From contig NZ_JAKWBE010000028.1 in the NCBI RefSeq assembly GCF_022513565.1, positions 50,454 to 114,453 of the forward strand: 64,000 bases of DNA. The letters are read 5' to 3'. The position numbers and the translations under genes were made by a program. Each line of letters starts with the position of its first letter. The stretch's first letter is position 1. Shown here piece by piece: positions 51,605 to 60,775 of the stretch. The notes beneath the pieces were generated by a model that was not told where the DNA came from, searched no databases, and saw nothing but the letters and a program-made list of their open reading frames with translations. Origin of the DNA: Streptomyces gilvus (GTDB lineage Bacteria > Actinomycetota > Actinomycetes > Streptomycetales > Streptomycetaceae).

Positions 51605-51638
51605 AGGGCCCGGGCCTCCCTCACGGGACCCGGGCCCT
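51605..51638 (-). terminator. Terminator after lon
   Basis: Perfect 10-bp arms AGGGCCCGGG (51605-51614) and CCCGGGCCCT (51629-51638), 20 bp past the lon stop codon. Confidence 0.7.
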
Positions 51639-51657
51639 GCCTGTCCGGCAGCGTCCG

Positions 51658-54072
51658 TCACGCCGCTACCGGAACCTCCGACTCCGCGTCGCTCGTGGCG
51701 GGCGCGAGGGCCAGCTCCAGGACCTGGCGGACGTCCGTGACGGTGTGGACGTCGAGCTTGTCCAGCACCTCTGCGGGCACGTCGTCCAGGTCGGGTTCGT
51801 TGCGCTTGGGGATGATGACGGTCGTCACCCCGGCGCGGTGCGCGGCGAGCAGCTTCTGCTTCACGCCGCCGATGGGCAGGACCCGGCCGGTCAGCGAGAC
51901 CTCGCCCGTCATCGCCACGTCCGTGCGGACCAGCCGGCCGGAGAGCAGCGAGGCCAGGGCCGTCGTCATGGTGACGCCGGCGCTCGGGCCGTCCTTGGGG
52001 ACCGCGCCCGCCGGGAAGTGGATGTGCACGCCGCGGTCCTTGAGGTCCGCGACCGGCAGTTCCAGTTCCGCGCCGTGCGAGCGGAGGAAGGACAGGGCGA
52101 TCTGCGCGCTCTCCTTCATCACGTCACCCAGCTGACCGGTCAGGGTCAGGCCCGCGCCGCCCGTCTCCGGGTCCGCGAGGGACGCCTCGACGAACAGCAC
52201 GTCGCCGCCCGCGCCGGTCACCGCGAGGCCGGTGGCCACACCGGGCACGGCCGTGCGGCGCTCGGCCGGGTCCTGGGCGGACTCGGGCACATGGTGCGGC
52301 CGGCCGATCAGGGCCCGCAGGTCCTCGTCCCTGATGGTGAACGGCAGCTCCCGCTCGCCCAGTTCGTGCTGCGCCGCGACCTTGCGGAGCAGCCGGGCGA
52401 TCGAACGCTCCAGGGTGCGCACGCCCGCCTCGCGCGTGTACTCGCCGGCGAGCTTGCGCAGGGCGCTCTCCTCGAGGGTGACCTCGCCCTTGTCGATGCC
52501 GGCCCGCTCCAGCTGGCGCGGGAGCAGGTGGTCACGGGCGATGACGACCTTCTCGTCCTCGGTGTAGCCGTCCAGGCGGACCAGTTCCATACGGTCCAGC
52601 AGGGCCTCCGGGATGGCTTCCAGGACGTTCGCCGTGGCGAGGAACACGACGTCGCTCAGGTCGAGTTCGACCTCCAGGTAGTGGTCGCGGAAGGTGTGGT
52701 TCTGCGCCGGGTCGAGGACCTCGAGCAGGGCGGCCGCCGGGTCGCCCCGGAAGTCGGAGCCCACCTTGTCGATCTCGTCGAGCAGGACGACCGGGTTCAT
52801 CGAACCGGCCTCCTTGATCGCCCGGACGATCCGGCCGGGCAGCGCGCCGACGTACGTACGGCGGTGACCGCGGATCTCGGCCTCGTCGCGCACACCGCCG
52901 AGGGCGACGCGGACGAACTTGCGGCCCATGGCGTGGGCGACCGACTCACCGAGCGAGGTCTTGCCGACACCGGGCGGGCCGACGAGCGCGAGGACCGCGC
53001 CGCCGCGCCGCCCGCCGATGACACCGAGACCCCGGTCGCTACGGCGCTTGCGCACCGCCAGGTACTCGGTGATCCGCTCCTTCACGTCCTCCAGGCCGGA
53101 GTGCTCGGCGTCCAGGACCGCCTTGGCGCCCTGGATGTCGTAGGCGTCCTCGGTCCGCTCGTTCCAGGGGAGTTCGAGGACGGTGTCCAGCCACGTCCGG
53201 ATCCACGATCCTTCCGGCGACTGGTCGCTGGACCGCTCCAGCTTGTCGACCTCCTTGAGGGCGGCTTCCCGCACCTTCTCCGGCAGGTCGGCGGCCTCCA
53301 CGCGGGCGCGGTAGTCGTCGGACTCCTCGCCGTCCTTCTCGCCGTTCAGCTCGCGCAGTTCCTTGCGGACGGCCTCCAGCTGGCGGCGGAGCAGGAACTC
53401 GCGCTGCTGCTTGTCGACGCCCTCCTGGACGTCCTTGGCGATGGTCTCGGCGACGTCCTGCTCGGCCAGGTGGTCGCGCAGGTGCTGGGTGGCGAGCTTG
53501 AGACGGGCGACCGGGTCGGCGGTCTCCAGCAGCTCGATCTTCTGTTCGGTGGTCAGGAAGGGGGAGTAACCGGAGTTGTCTGCGAGCTGGGACACGTCGT
53601 CGATGGCCTGGACGCGGTCCACGACCTGCCAGGCGCCGCGCTTGCGCAGCCAGGCGGTGGCGAGGGCCTTGTACTCCGTGACCAGTTCGGTGACCTGGCC
53701 GGGCAGCGGCTCGGGCACGGTCTCGTCGATGCGCGTGCCCTCGACCCACAGCGCCGCGCCCGGGCCGGTGGTGCCGGCGCCGATCCTGACGCGGCCACGG
53801 CCGCGGATCAGGGCGCCGGGGTCGCCGTCGGCGAGGCGGCCGACCTGCTCGACGGTGCCGAGCACGCCGGTGCCGGGGTAGGCGCCGTCGACGCGCGGGA
53901 CCAGGAGCACCCTGGGCTTGCCCGGCTCGGAGCGGGCGGCGGCCTGGGCGGCCTCCACCGCTGCGCGTACGTCGGCGTCGTTCAGGTCCAGCGGAACCAC
54001 CATTCCGGGCAGCACGACCTCGTCGTCGAGCGGCAGCACTGGCAGGGTGAGCGGTGTGGACGTCGAAGCCAT
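51658..54072 (-). CDS. lon: ATP-dependent protease Lon
   Basis: Degrades misfolded and regulatory proteins. 804 residues: N-terminal substrate domain with PVLPLDDEVVLPGMVVPLDL, AAA+ module with Walker A GPPGVGKTS and Walker B VVLLDEIDKVG, and the Ser-Lys protease domain with S697 in PKDGPSAG and K740 in GGVKQKLLAAH. The start is ATG 54072 (MASTSTP); an in-frame ATG at 54093 lies inside the HAIR-type operator region and is unlikely. The HspR-type inverted repeat just upstream fits the known control of actinomycete lon. Confidence 0.96.
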   Translation of the reverse strand: MASTSTPLTLPVLPLDDEVVLPGMVVPLDLNDADVRAAVEAAQAAARSEPGKPRVLLVPRVDGAYPGTGVLGTVEQVGRLADGDPGALIRGRGRVRIGAGTTGPGAALWVEGTRIDETVPEPLPGQVTELVTEYKALATAWLRKRGAWQVVDRVQAIDDVSQLADNSGYSPFLTTEQKIELLETADPVARLKLATQHLRDHLAEQDVAETIAKDVQEGVDKQQREFLLRRQLEAVRKELRELNGEKDGEESDDYRARVEAADLPEKVREAALKEVDKLERSSDQSPEGSWIRTWLDTVLELPWNERTEDAYDIQGAKAVLDAEHSGLEDVKERITEYLAVRKRRSDRGLGVIGGRRGGAVLALVGPPGVGKTSLGESVAHAMGRKFVRVALGGVRDEAEIRGHRRTYVGALPGRIVRAIKEAGSMNPVVLLDEIDKVGSDFRGDPAAALLEVLDPAQNHTFRDHYLEVELDLSDVVFLATANVLEAIPEALLDRMELVRLDGYTEDEKVVIARDHLLPRQLERAGIDKGEVTLEESALRKLAGEYTREAGVRTLERSIARLLRKVAAQHELGERELPFTIRDEDLRALIGRPHHVPESAQDPAERRTAVPGVATGLAVTGAGGDVLFVEASLADPETGGAGLTLTGQLGDVMKESAQIALSFLRSHGAELELPVADLKDRGVHIHFPAGAVPKDGPSAGVTMTTALASLLSGRLVRTDVAMTGEVSLTGRVLPIGGVKQKLLAAHRAGVTTVIIPKRNEPDLDDVPAEVLDKLDVHTVTDVRQVLELALAPATSDAESEVPVAA

Positions 54073-54094
54073 GATCTCCCTTTCGGCAGTCAAG

Positions 54095-54113
54095 TTGAGT
54101 TATGCCGACTCAA
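54095..54113. promoter_or_regulatory. HAIR element (HspR operator) of lon
   Basis: TTGAGT-N7-ACTCAA, a perfect inverted repeat, agreeing with the core of the published HAIR consensus CTTGAGT-N7-ACTCAAG. It lies 22 bp before the lon ATG, so it is well placed to block transcription. HspR control of lon is established in Streptomyces. Confidence 0.88.
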
Positions 54114-54297
54114 TGCGCGGCGCTCCGCGGATGTTCCCGGGTTCGCACGTCGTTCGCTGTGGGCGATCAGGGAGGCGTCCGAACACACAGCGATCAGGGA
54201 GTTGACCAGCACACAAAACACCGCCCCCGCATGCCGCCCCCGAGGGACGGACACGACAGGGGCGGCGGAGGCCGGCCTTCGTGAGGTGAGGTGGTGG

Positions 54298-55098
54298 CTA
54301 CACGACCCGCAGCCGGCTCTGGTGTTCGCGGTGCCAGCGGCGGATCAGCGGCCAGGTGGTGATGCCTATCGTCAGGGAGATCAGATGGCCCCAGTCCGTC
54401 ATCGGGTCCGTGAACGCGCTCAGGTCCTGCAGCAGCATGCCGGCGAACACGGTGAGCATCGGCCAGCGCACCCACGGCGGGAGCAGCCCCGCCAGGGCGC
54501 CCACGCTGGTGGCCACGCCGAAGCTGATGCCGTAGTCCAGGCGGTGCAGCGAGCTGTCGGGCAGATGGCCGGCCAGCACGGCCACCCCCACGGAGCCCTC
54601 GGTGGCGAGAGTGGCCAGTATGTGGCCCAGCAGGAAGACGACCGCCGTCCGCGCCCCGCCCAGCCGCCGCTCCAGCGCGGTCAGCACCAGCAGGAAGCAG
54701 ATCACGTACGGCGAGGTGAACCCGCCCGCGACCCACAGCGCGCTCGCGATCAGCACCTGCACGGGCGTGCGCAGCAGGTGCGCCACGTCCGTGCTGGAGG
54801 CCTGGTAGAGGGCGTTGCGCAGGGAGGGCGAGGCGAGGGTGGCGATCGTCGAGGTGACGGCGAGCAGCGCCGCGTACCCGAAGGTGAACGGCGTGCCGGT
54901 GGGAGTGGGAAGGATCCGCCAGACACGGAGGGTGCGGGACCGGGACGGCGGTGCCGGGACCGGGACCGGTGCCGGCACCGCGGGTGCGGTGGTCGCGGTG
55001 ATCGTGCCGCGCTGACGGGGCAGGCCGTCCAGCAGGTCGGAGACCTCGGGAAGAGGCGCGGCCGAGGACGTCGCGCCGGCCGTCGCGGTGTGCTCCAC
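54298..55098 (-). CDS. Rhomboid-like membrane protein
   Basis: 266 residues with a disordered Pro/Ala/Val-rich N-terminus (about 70 residues) and about six membrane segments, including YAALLAVTSTIATLAS, IASALWVAGGFTSPYVICFL, VVFLLGHILATLATEGSVGV and HRLDYGISFGVATSVGALAG. The fold resembles rhomboids, but the GxSG catalytic serine motif is not seen (the GISFG segment lacks it), so proteolytic activity is doubtful. Start: GTG at 55098 behind GGAAGGAG. Downstream (minus strand) is lon after 225 bp. Confidence 0.8.
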   Translation of the reverse strand: MEHTATAGATSSAAPLPEVSDLLDGLPRQRGTITATTAPAVPAPVPVPAPPSRSRTLRVWRILPTPTGTPFTFGYAALLAVTSTIATLASPSLRNALYQASSTDVAHLLRTPVQVLIASALWVAGGFTSPYVICFLLVLTALERRLGGARTAVVFLLGHILATLATEGSVGVAVLAGHLPDSSLHRLDYGISFGVATSVGALAGLLPPWVRWPMLTVFAGMLLQDLSAFTDPMTDWGHLISLTIGITTWPLIRRWHREHQSRLRVV

Positions 55099-55241
55099 GT
55101 GAGAGGTGCTCCTTCCGTTTCCCCTACCTTTCGGGCCCCCCAGGGCAACTGTCCATGACGGACGCCACATCCAGGGCGATTCTCAGCGCCTTCTCAGCGT
55201 GTTGACGAACTTCTCACGGCCACCGCGCGGTCCACCGGGGT

Positions 55242-55655
55242 TCACGGACGCAGCAGGCTCACCTCCCTCGCGTGCGCGTCCTGGGTCGTCGGATCCCAGT
55301 CGCCCGTGCAGTACACGGACGCCTCGCCGATGGCCCCGTCCCGGATCTCGGCACGCATCAACTCCCGGCAGTACCAGGTGCCTTGCTCGTCCTCCCAGCT
55401 CTCCTCGAACTCCAGCACGAGGCCGGTGGGAGTCGGGTCGACCCGGTACCGGGGCACCGTGCCGAGGAAGGGGTGACTGCGGCGGCGTACGGCGACGAGT
55501 TCGTCGCGGCCCCGGGCCTGCAGCCGCCACTGCGGGACCGTCAGATCAAGGAGGACGTCGTCGGTGAACAGCCCGTCAGGAGCGGTGTTGGTCTCCAGGA
55601 ACCGCACGAAGAGCTCGGCGAGTTCCTTGGCGCGGGTGTCGCTCTCCGTGCTCAT
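55242..55655 (-). CDS. SnoaL/NTF2-like small protein
   Basis: 137 residues with the NTF2-like cone fold: ELAELFVRFLETNTAPDGLF, VPQWRLQARGRDELVAV, LVLEFEESWEDEQGTWYCRE and ASVYCTGDWDPT. Such proteins are ligand-binding or isomerase-type; substrate unknown. ATG at 55655 overlaps the cupin stop codon (ATGA), so the two are translationally coupled. Confidence 0.82.
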   Translation of the reverse strand: MSTESDTRAKELAELFVRFLETNTAPDGLFTDDVLLDLTVPQWRLQARGRDELVAVRRRSHPFLGTVPRYRVDPTPTGLVLEFEESWEDEQGTWYCRELMRAEIRDGAIGEASVYCTGDWDPTTQDAHAREVSLLRP

Positions 55656-56026
55656 GACCGCGCTCCTTCGAGGTTGCGGGCGACGACCGCCATGGTGGCG
55701 TTCAGCTCGGCGGTGGGGCTGAACTCGACGATCTCGGTTCCGGCGAAGACGAGGGGAACATGGCCGGGGGCGCCGTAGTAGGCGTCGCCGGCGTGGAAGA
55801 CCTCGTCGTGGTCGGCGTACCGGAAGACCAGCTTTCCGGCGAGGACCTGGCCCCAGTGCGGGCACTGGCAGCGGTCGTCGGGCAGGCCCCGGAACAGCGG
55901 GGCGGGGTCCATGTCCTGCTTCATGGTCTCGTAGCCGACGGTGTAGGGCCCGACCTGGGCGTACCGGCCCTCCATGACCGGCTCGTCCATCTGGAGCTCC
56001 GCCTCGGCCTTGGATGTGCGTGGCAT
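55652..56026 (-). CDS. Cupin-like small protein
   Basis: 124 residues from the ATG at 56026 (MPRTSKAEAEL). The cupin pattern is visible in CPHWGQVLAGKLVFRYADHD, VFHAGDAYYGAPGHVPLVFA and GTEIVEFSPTAEL, with possible metal-binding His. Function unknown. Coupled to the SnoaL-like gene; begins 82 bp after the large ATPase gene on the same strand, so the three may be one transcript. A frame extending to 57070 is a shadow of the ATPase gene. Confidence 0.82.
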   Translation of the reverse strand: MPRTSKAEAELQMDEPVMEGRYAQVGPYTVGYETMKQDMDPAPLFRGLPDDRCQCPHWGQVLAGKLVFRYADHDEVFHAGDAYYGAPGHVPLVFAGTEIVEFSPTAELNATMAVVARNLEGARS

Positions 56027-56108
56027 GGTGTCCGCCTTCCTTCGTCGTGGTCGCTTCGGCTTCGACACAGAAGGCGTGAGGTCGCGCGGCACGATGTGCG
56101 GCGGAGCC

Positions 56109-59100
56109 TCACAGCTTCCAGGCCGGCGGGTGTTCGGGCCGGTAGACGCAGAGGGTGCCGGTGCGCAGGGCGGTCTCCAGATGCCGCCCGAGTTCGGGAT
56201 GCACCTCGGCGATCCGGCGTACGGCGGCCCGGACGCGCGCGGTGACGGCGGTGCGGGCGCGTTCGGCGGGGGAACCGGTACGACGGACCCGGCCGCCGAT
56301 GCCGTACGCGGCGGCGAGCTGCGCGACCAGGGCGTCCCGCTCGACGGCGATCCGGGCGGAGCGGTCGGCGTCCCCGGCGGCGTCGGCGTCCCGCTCCTCC
56401 TCTTCCAGCTCCCGAAGCCTGCGCCGGTACGCGGTCCGTGCGGCGGCGTCGATGACCTCGCCGGTGTCCCCCTCGGGATGAAGGCCGGCGGGCCGCTCCC
56501 CGCCCCCACCGGACCCCCCGGGCGACACCAGCTCCACGGCCGGTACGGGGGTACCGGGCCGGCCGAGCAGCACGGCGATGTCACGCAGCCCCTTACTGTC
56601 GGACACCCGCACGTCCCGCCCCGCGTAACGCAGACGCCAGAGGCGCCCCTCGCGCTGAAAGAGGGGGGCGACGGGAGGAGCACCCGGTCCGTCTTCAGGG
56701 GTGTCCGGGGCGTCCCTAGGGGTCTCCGGCGCGCTAGGGATGATCGGCGCGTCCCGTGGATGGTCCGGCGCGTCCCGTGGGGCGTCCGGAGGGACATCCC
56801 GCGCGGCGTCGGGAAGGACGTCCCGTGCGGCGTCGGGAGGGACATCCCGAAGGGGGCGTGGAGGGGGATCCGGAGGGGCGCCCTGAGGGGGGTCCGGAAG
56901 GGGCGTCTGGGACACCCTGGCCGCCGCGCTACCGCCGGATGTACCGCCAACCGCCTCGTCCAGTACGCCGCCGCCAGACACACCGCCGGCCGCATCGGCC
57001 AGACCGCCGCCCGAGGCACCGCTGGTCGCCTCGTCCACCCCGCCACCGTCGAACACAACGCCGGTCGCATCGGCCAGACCGCCGCCGCTGGACGCGGCGT
57101 CCAGCGCCTCGCCTACCGCGCCGCCGCCCGACGCACCGCCTGCCGCCTCACCGACCGCACCCCCGGCAGACCCACCACCGGCCGCATCGACCACCCCGCC
57201 ACCAGCAGACCCACCGCTGGCCGCCTCGGCCTCCCCGCGCCCGCTGGATGTGGCCTCCGGTGCTTCGTCCACCGCGCCACCGCCCGACACACCACCGACC
57301 GCCTCAACCGCCGCACCCCCGGCAGACCCACCACCGACCTCATCGACCACCCCGCCACCGCCGGACACACCACCGGCCGCCTCCGCCATCCCGCCACCGC
57401 TGGATGCGGCGTCCAGCGCCTCGCCCACCGCACCGCCGCCCGACGCACCGCCTGCCGCCTCAACCGCCGCACCACCGCCGGGCACACCGCTGGCCACCTC
57501 GGCCACCGCGCCACTGGCAGACACACCACCGATCGCCTCGACCGCCGCACCCCCGGCAGACCCACCGCTGGCCGCCTCGGCCACCCCGCGCCCGCTGGAT
57601 GTGGCCTCCGGTGCTTCGTCCACCGCGCCACCGCCCGATACACCACCGACCGCCTCAACCGCCGCACCCCCGGCAGCCCCACCACCGGCCGCATCGACCA
57701 CCCCCCGCCCGCTGGATGTGGCGTCCGGTGCTTCGTCCACCGCGCCGCCGCCCGACACACCACCGACCGCCTCGACCGCCGCACCCCCGGCAGCCCCACC
57801 ACCGACCGCATCGACCACCCCGCCACCGCCCGACACCCCGCCCCTTGCCGCGTCAACCGCGCCCGCCGCACCCTCCGCCGCGCCTCCCACCTCGCCGGAT
57901 CGCAGCACGCGGGCCCCCGCAGCCGCGGCCCCCAACCCCGCCCCCGCCCGTGCCGCCGCCCCGCCAGTCTCCTCATCGACCGTCCGCCGTGCTCGCGCCG
58001 CCGTCGCCCCCGCCCCCGTCTCACCGCGGATCCGGTCGGTCAAGGCCACCGCGCCCGATGTCTCGGCGGACCGTAGTGCGGCCTCTTGGTGGGCGTGGGC
58101 TCGTTGGTTGTCGCCCATGGCCGCCGCCAGCAGGGCGAGGTGGCGGTCGACGGGGCCGCGTACCGCCGCGCCGATGCCCTCGACGGCGTACAGGCCGGCG
58201 TAGGGGGCGAGGAGGTCGTACAGGGCGGGGGCGCAGGGGTGGGGGCCGGTCGCGGCCACCGTCTCCGCCGCCTGGGCCACCATCGGCAGCCACTCACTGT
58301 CGCGGGGTGCCGTGCCGAGGTGGGGCGCCACCGCCGACAGCCGACGCGCGGCCTCCTCCAGGCGGCCGAACTGCGCGGCGAGCAGCGCGAGCGTGACCCG
58401 CGGCCACAGACCGGGGAACCGGTCGAGGGGCGGCATCGCGGCGAGGAGCCGTGTCATGCCGTCGAGGTCGCCCGTGTCGGCGTACAGACACCAGCGCTGG
58501 GTGCCGGCGAGCAGCGCCGCGTTGGCGCTGCCGGCCTCGCGGCCGAGTGCCTCCACCTCGTCGAGGGCGGCAGCGCAGTCGTCGTAACGGCCCTCCATCA
58601 GGGCGCGCGAGCCGCGCCACAGCGGCACGTACCAGGCGTACAGGGGCCGCCGCAGCGGTCGTACGACCGCCTCGTACGCCGTCGCCTCCGCGTCGGCCGC
58701 CGCGAACGCGCCCGTCTCCGTCAAAGCCACCAACCTCAGCCGCCGGCCTAGGAGTTCGAGGACCGGGTCGCGCAGGTCGCGCGCGGTCGTCACGATCCGC
58801 GCGGACCAGACGAGCCGGTCGCGGCAGTGGTCGGGACCGGAAAGCGCGTCGCAGAGCGCGGCGAGGGCCGGCCCGAGAACCGACGGGTCACCGGTCTCCT
58901 CGGCGAGGCGAACGGCTTCCTCGGCGAGGGCGATCCGATGCGCCTCGGTCTCGACCAGCCCGCCGGCGAGCGACAGACGAGCGGTGACGGCGGCCCGGAG
59001 ACCGGCGTGCGCGGGCTCGCCGGCCACCGCGTCCCGCGCCTCGACCAGCAGGTCGACCTGTTCCCGGTCCGCCAGGTCCACCTCGAACCCCACGGGCCCC

Positions 59101-60626
59101 GTCCCCAGCCCCAGCGCGGCCCGCGCCAGCAGGTCCCCCCGTCCGAGCTCCCGTGCCACCCGCGCCGCCCGCAGCAACGCCTCCCGGGCGGCCCCCGGCT
59201 CCCCGGCCCCGAACCGAGCGGTCCCGAGCCCGATCAACACCTCGGCGAACTCGGCCTGTTCACCGAGGGAGGTGCCTTCGTCCTCGTCGGTCTCCGCGGC
59301 TCCCTGACCCCACGCCTCCACGGCCCGCTCGTACCAGCGCGCCGCGTCCTCGAACGCGTAGAGCGCCTCCGCCCGTACCGCGGCCTCCCGCGCGAACCGG
59401 GCGGCCCGCGGGGCGTGTTCGGGGCCGGCGAGGAACAGGTGGTGGGCGACCTCCGCGGGGCCGGTGTCCCGGCCGCGGCGGGCATAGCCGGCCAGGACGT
59501 CGGCGGCGGCGTGGTGCAGGACGGCACGGTCGGCGGGGGTGAGGGTGTCGTACACCGCGTCCCGCAGCAGGTCGTGCCGGAAGGCGCCCCGGTCCGCCCC
59601 CGCCCCGGCCGACAGCCCGGCCTCGACCGCCTCGCCGAGCAGCGCCCGCACCTCCGTCAACGGCACCTCCGCCGTCTCCGCCAGCACGTCCAGCCGGAAC
59701 CGCGTGCCGAGCACCGCGGCGACGTCCAGCACGCGTGCCGCCCGCGGCGACAGATCCGCCAACCGCTCCCGCACGGCGGCCCGTACGGTGACGGAGGAGG
59801 CGCCGGTACCGTCGTCGACGGCCGGCGGCACGCTCCAACTCCCGGCCCGCAGCGACTCGGTGACGAAGAAGGCCTCACCACCGGTGCGCCGGACGAAGGC
59901 CCGCAGCGCATCCGCCTCCGGCGCCTCCCCCGTCACCGCCTCGACCAGCTCCGCGACATCCCCCTCCCCCAACGGCCCGACCCCCAACACCCGCCCCCGC
60001 CGCAGCAGTTGCCCCCACACCCACCCCACCCCTTCGCCCTCACCGGCCCTTCCGCCGGCATCCCGTCGCCGGTCACGCCACGCCACCCCCTCCTGCCTGG
60101 TCGTGGTCAGCAGCAGGACCGGCAGGGTGCGGATGGCGTCGGACGTCTCCAGGAGGAGGCGGAGCGAGGACGCGTCGGCGGCGTGGAGGTCGTCCAGGAC
60201 GAGGAGCAGGGGCCGGGAGCGGGCCGCCGTGGCGAGGAGGTCGGTCAGGTCGCCGGTGAGGCGCAGCCGGGCCGCCTCGGGGTCCGCGCCGCGCAGGGCG
60301 CCGGGGCCGGACCCGGCGACCAGCGCCCGCAGCGGCGGAGACGCGGTGACCAGCCGCCCGCACGCCGCGTCGTCCGTGACCAGCTCCCGCACCAGCCGTG
60401 ACCAGGGACGGAACGCCCGCCCGGCGGTCTGCGGCGGGCACCAGGTCCACAGCGTGCGGAACCCGTCGGCGCGCGCGGCCGCCTCCTCCGCCGTACGCGT
60501 CTTGCCCGCCCCGGCGGGTCCTGTCAGCGTGACCAGCCCGCCCCGGCCCGCCGCCGCCCGGTCCAGGGCGGCACGGAGTTCCCCCAGCACGTCCTCGCGT
60601 CCCACGAACGGGTACGTCGCGGTCAT
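56109..60626 (-). CDS. Giant AAA/TPR regulator-like protein with Gly/Ala/Val repeat tract
   Basis: About 1,505 residues. An N-terminal AAA/STAND ATPase (VGREDVLGEL, Walker A TGPAGAGKT, Walker B PLLLVLDDLHAAD) and a winged-helix segment (SSVTVRAAVRERLADL) are followed by a TPR/helical region to about residue 900. Next comes a low-complexity tract of about 330 residues (905-1240): repeats such as GGAAVEAVGGVSGGGAVDE and APEATSSGRG, with almost no charged or aromatic residues. Last is a conserved C-terminal domain (RYAGRDVRVSDSKGLRDIAV ... TALRTGTLCVYRPE) found on similar actinobacterial ATPases. There is no HTH of the LuxR type. The repeat DNA spans about 56920-57900. ATG at 60626 chosen; a GTG at 60659 is possible. 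Probable signal integrator or regulator; the function is unknown. Confidence 0.85.
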   Translation of the reverse strand: MTATYPFVGREDVLGELRAALDRAAAGRGGLVTLTGPAGAGKTRTAEEAAARADGFRTLWTWCPPQTAGRAFRPWSRLVRELVTDDAACGRLVTASPPLRALVAGSGPGALRGADPEAARLRLTGDLTDLLATAARSRPLLLVLDDLHAADASSLRLLLETSDAIRTLPVLLLTTTRQEGVAWRDRRRDAGGRAGEGEGVGWVWGQLLRRGRVLGVGPLGEGDVAELVEAVTGEAPEADALRAFVRRTGGEAFFVTESLRAGSWSVPPAVDDGTGASSVTVRAAVRERLADLSPRAARVLDVAAVLGTRFRLDVLAETAEVPLTEVRALLGEAVEAGLSAGAGADRGAFRHDLLRDAVYDTLTPADRAVLHHAAADVLAGYARRGRDTGPAEVAHHLFLAGPEHAPRAARFAREAAVRAEALYAFEDAARWYERAVEAWGQGAAETDEDEGTSLGEQAEFAEVLIGLGTARFGAGEPGAAREALLRAARVARELGRGDLLARAALGLGTGPVGFEVDLADREQVDLLVEARDAVAGEPAHAGLRAAVTARLSLAGGLVETEAHRIALAEEAVRLAEETGDPSVLGPALAALCDALSGPDHCRDRLVWSARIVTTARDLRDPVLELLGRRLRLVALTETGAFAAADAEATAYEAVVRPLRRPLYAWYVPLWRGSRALMEGRYDDCAAALDEVEALGREAGSANAALLAGTQRWCLYADTGDLDGMTRLLAAMPPLDRFPGLWPRVTLALLAAQFGRLEEAARRLSAVAPHLGTAPRDSEWLPMVAQAAETVAATGPHPCAPALYDLLAPYAGLYAVEGIGAAVRGPVDRHLALLAAAMGDNQRAHAHQEAALRSAETSGAVALTDRIRGETGAGATAARARRTVDEETGGAAARAGAGLGAAAAGARVLRSGEVGGAAEGAAGAVDAARGGVSGGGGVVDAVGGGAAGGAAVEAVGGVSGGGAVDEAPDATSSGRGVVDAAGGGAAGGAAVEAVGGVSGGGAVDEAPEATSSGRGVAEAASGGSAGGAAVEAIGGVSASGAVAEVASGVPGGGAAVEAAGGASGGGAVGEALDAASSGGGMAEAAGGVSGGGGVVDEVGGGSAGGAAVEAVGGVSGGGAVDEAPEATSSGRGEAEAASGGSAGGGVVDAAGGGSAGGAVGEAAGGASGGGAVGEALDAASSGGGLADATGVVFDGGGVDEATSGASGGGLADAAGGVSGGGVLDEAVGGTSGGSAAARVSQTPLPDPPQGAPPDPPPRPLRDVPPDAARDVLPDAARDVPPDAPRDAPDHPRDAPIIPSAPETPRDAPDTPEDGPGAPPVAPLFQREGRLWRLRYAGRDVRVSDSKGLRDIAVLLGRPGTPVPAVELVSPGGSGGGGERPAGLHPEGDTGEVIDAAARTAYRRRLRELEEEERDADAAGDADRSARIAVERDALVAQLAAAYGIGGRVRRTGSPAERARTAVTARVRAAVRRIAEVHPELGRHLETALRTGTLCVYRPEHPPAWKL
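56920..57900. repeat. Intragenic repeat tract of the AAA/TPR gene
   Basis: A degenerate tandem array of units about 13 codons long, grouped into higher-order repeats of about 43 codons, encoding the Gly/Ala/Val tract. Several units are nearly identical in DNA (for example the segments around 57240-57340 and 57590-57690), showing repeated duplication. Confidence 0.85.
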
Positions 60627-60775
60627 GGCGGCAACCACCACGCTCTTCCAGAGATCCACCGGGGCTCGTCACGGGCCGTCCGTGCTTTCGAGCGTAGGCA
60701 CCGGTGGTGTGCGGCAGCCACCCGGCGACCCGTGATCCGCCCGGCCGTCAGCACCGCTTCGTGCAGGATGGATCC

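Noticed and set aside
57250..58203. Pro/Ala/Ser-rich plus-strand protein of 317 residues
   Set aside because: Antisense of the Gly/Ala/Val repeat tract; repetitive because the true gene is repetitive.
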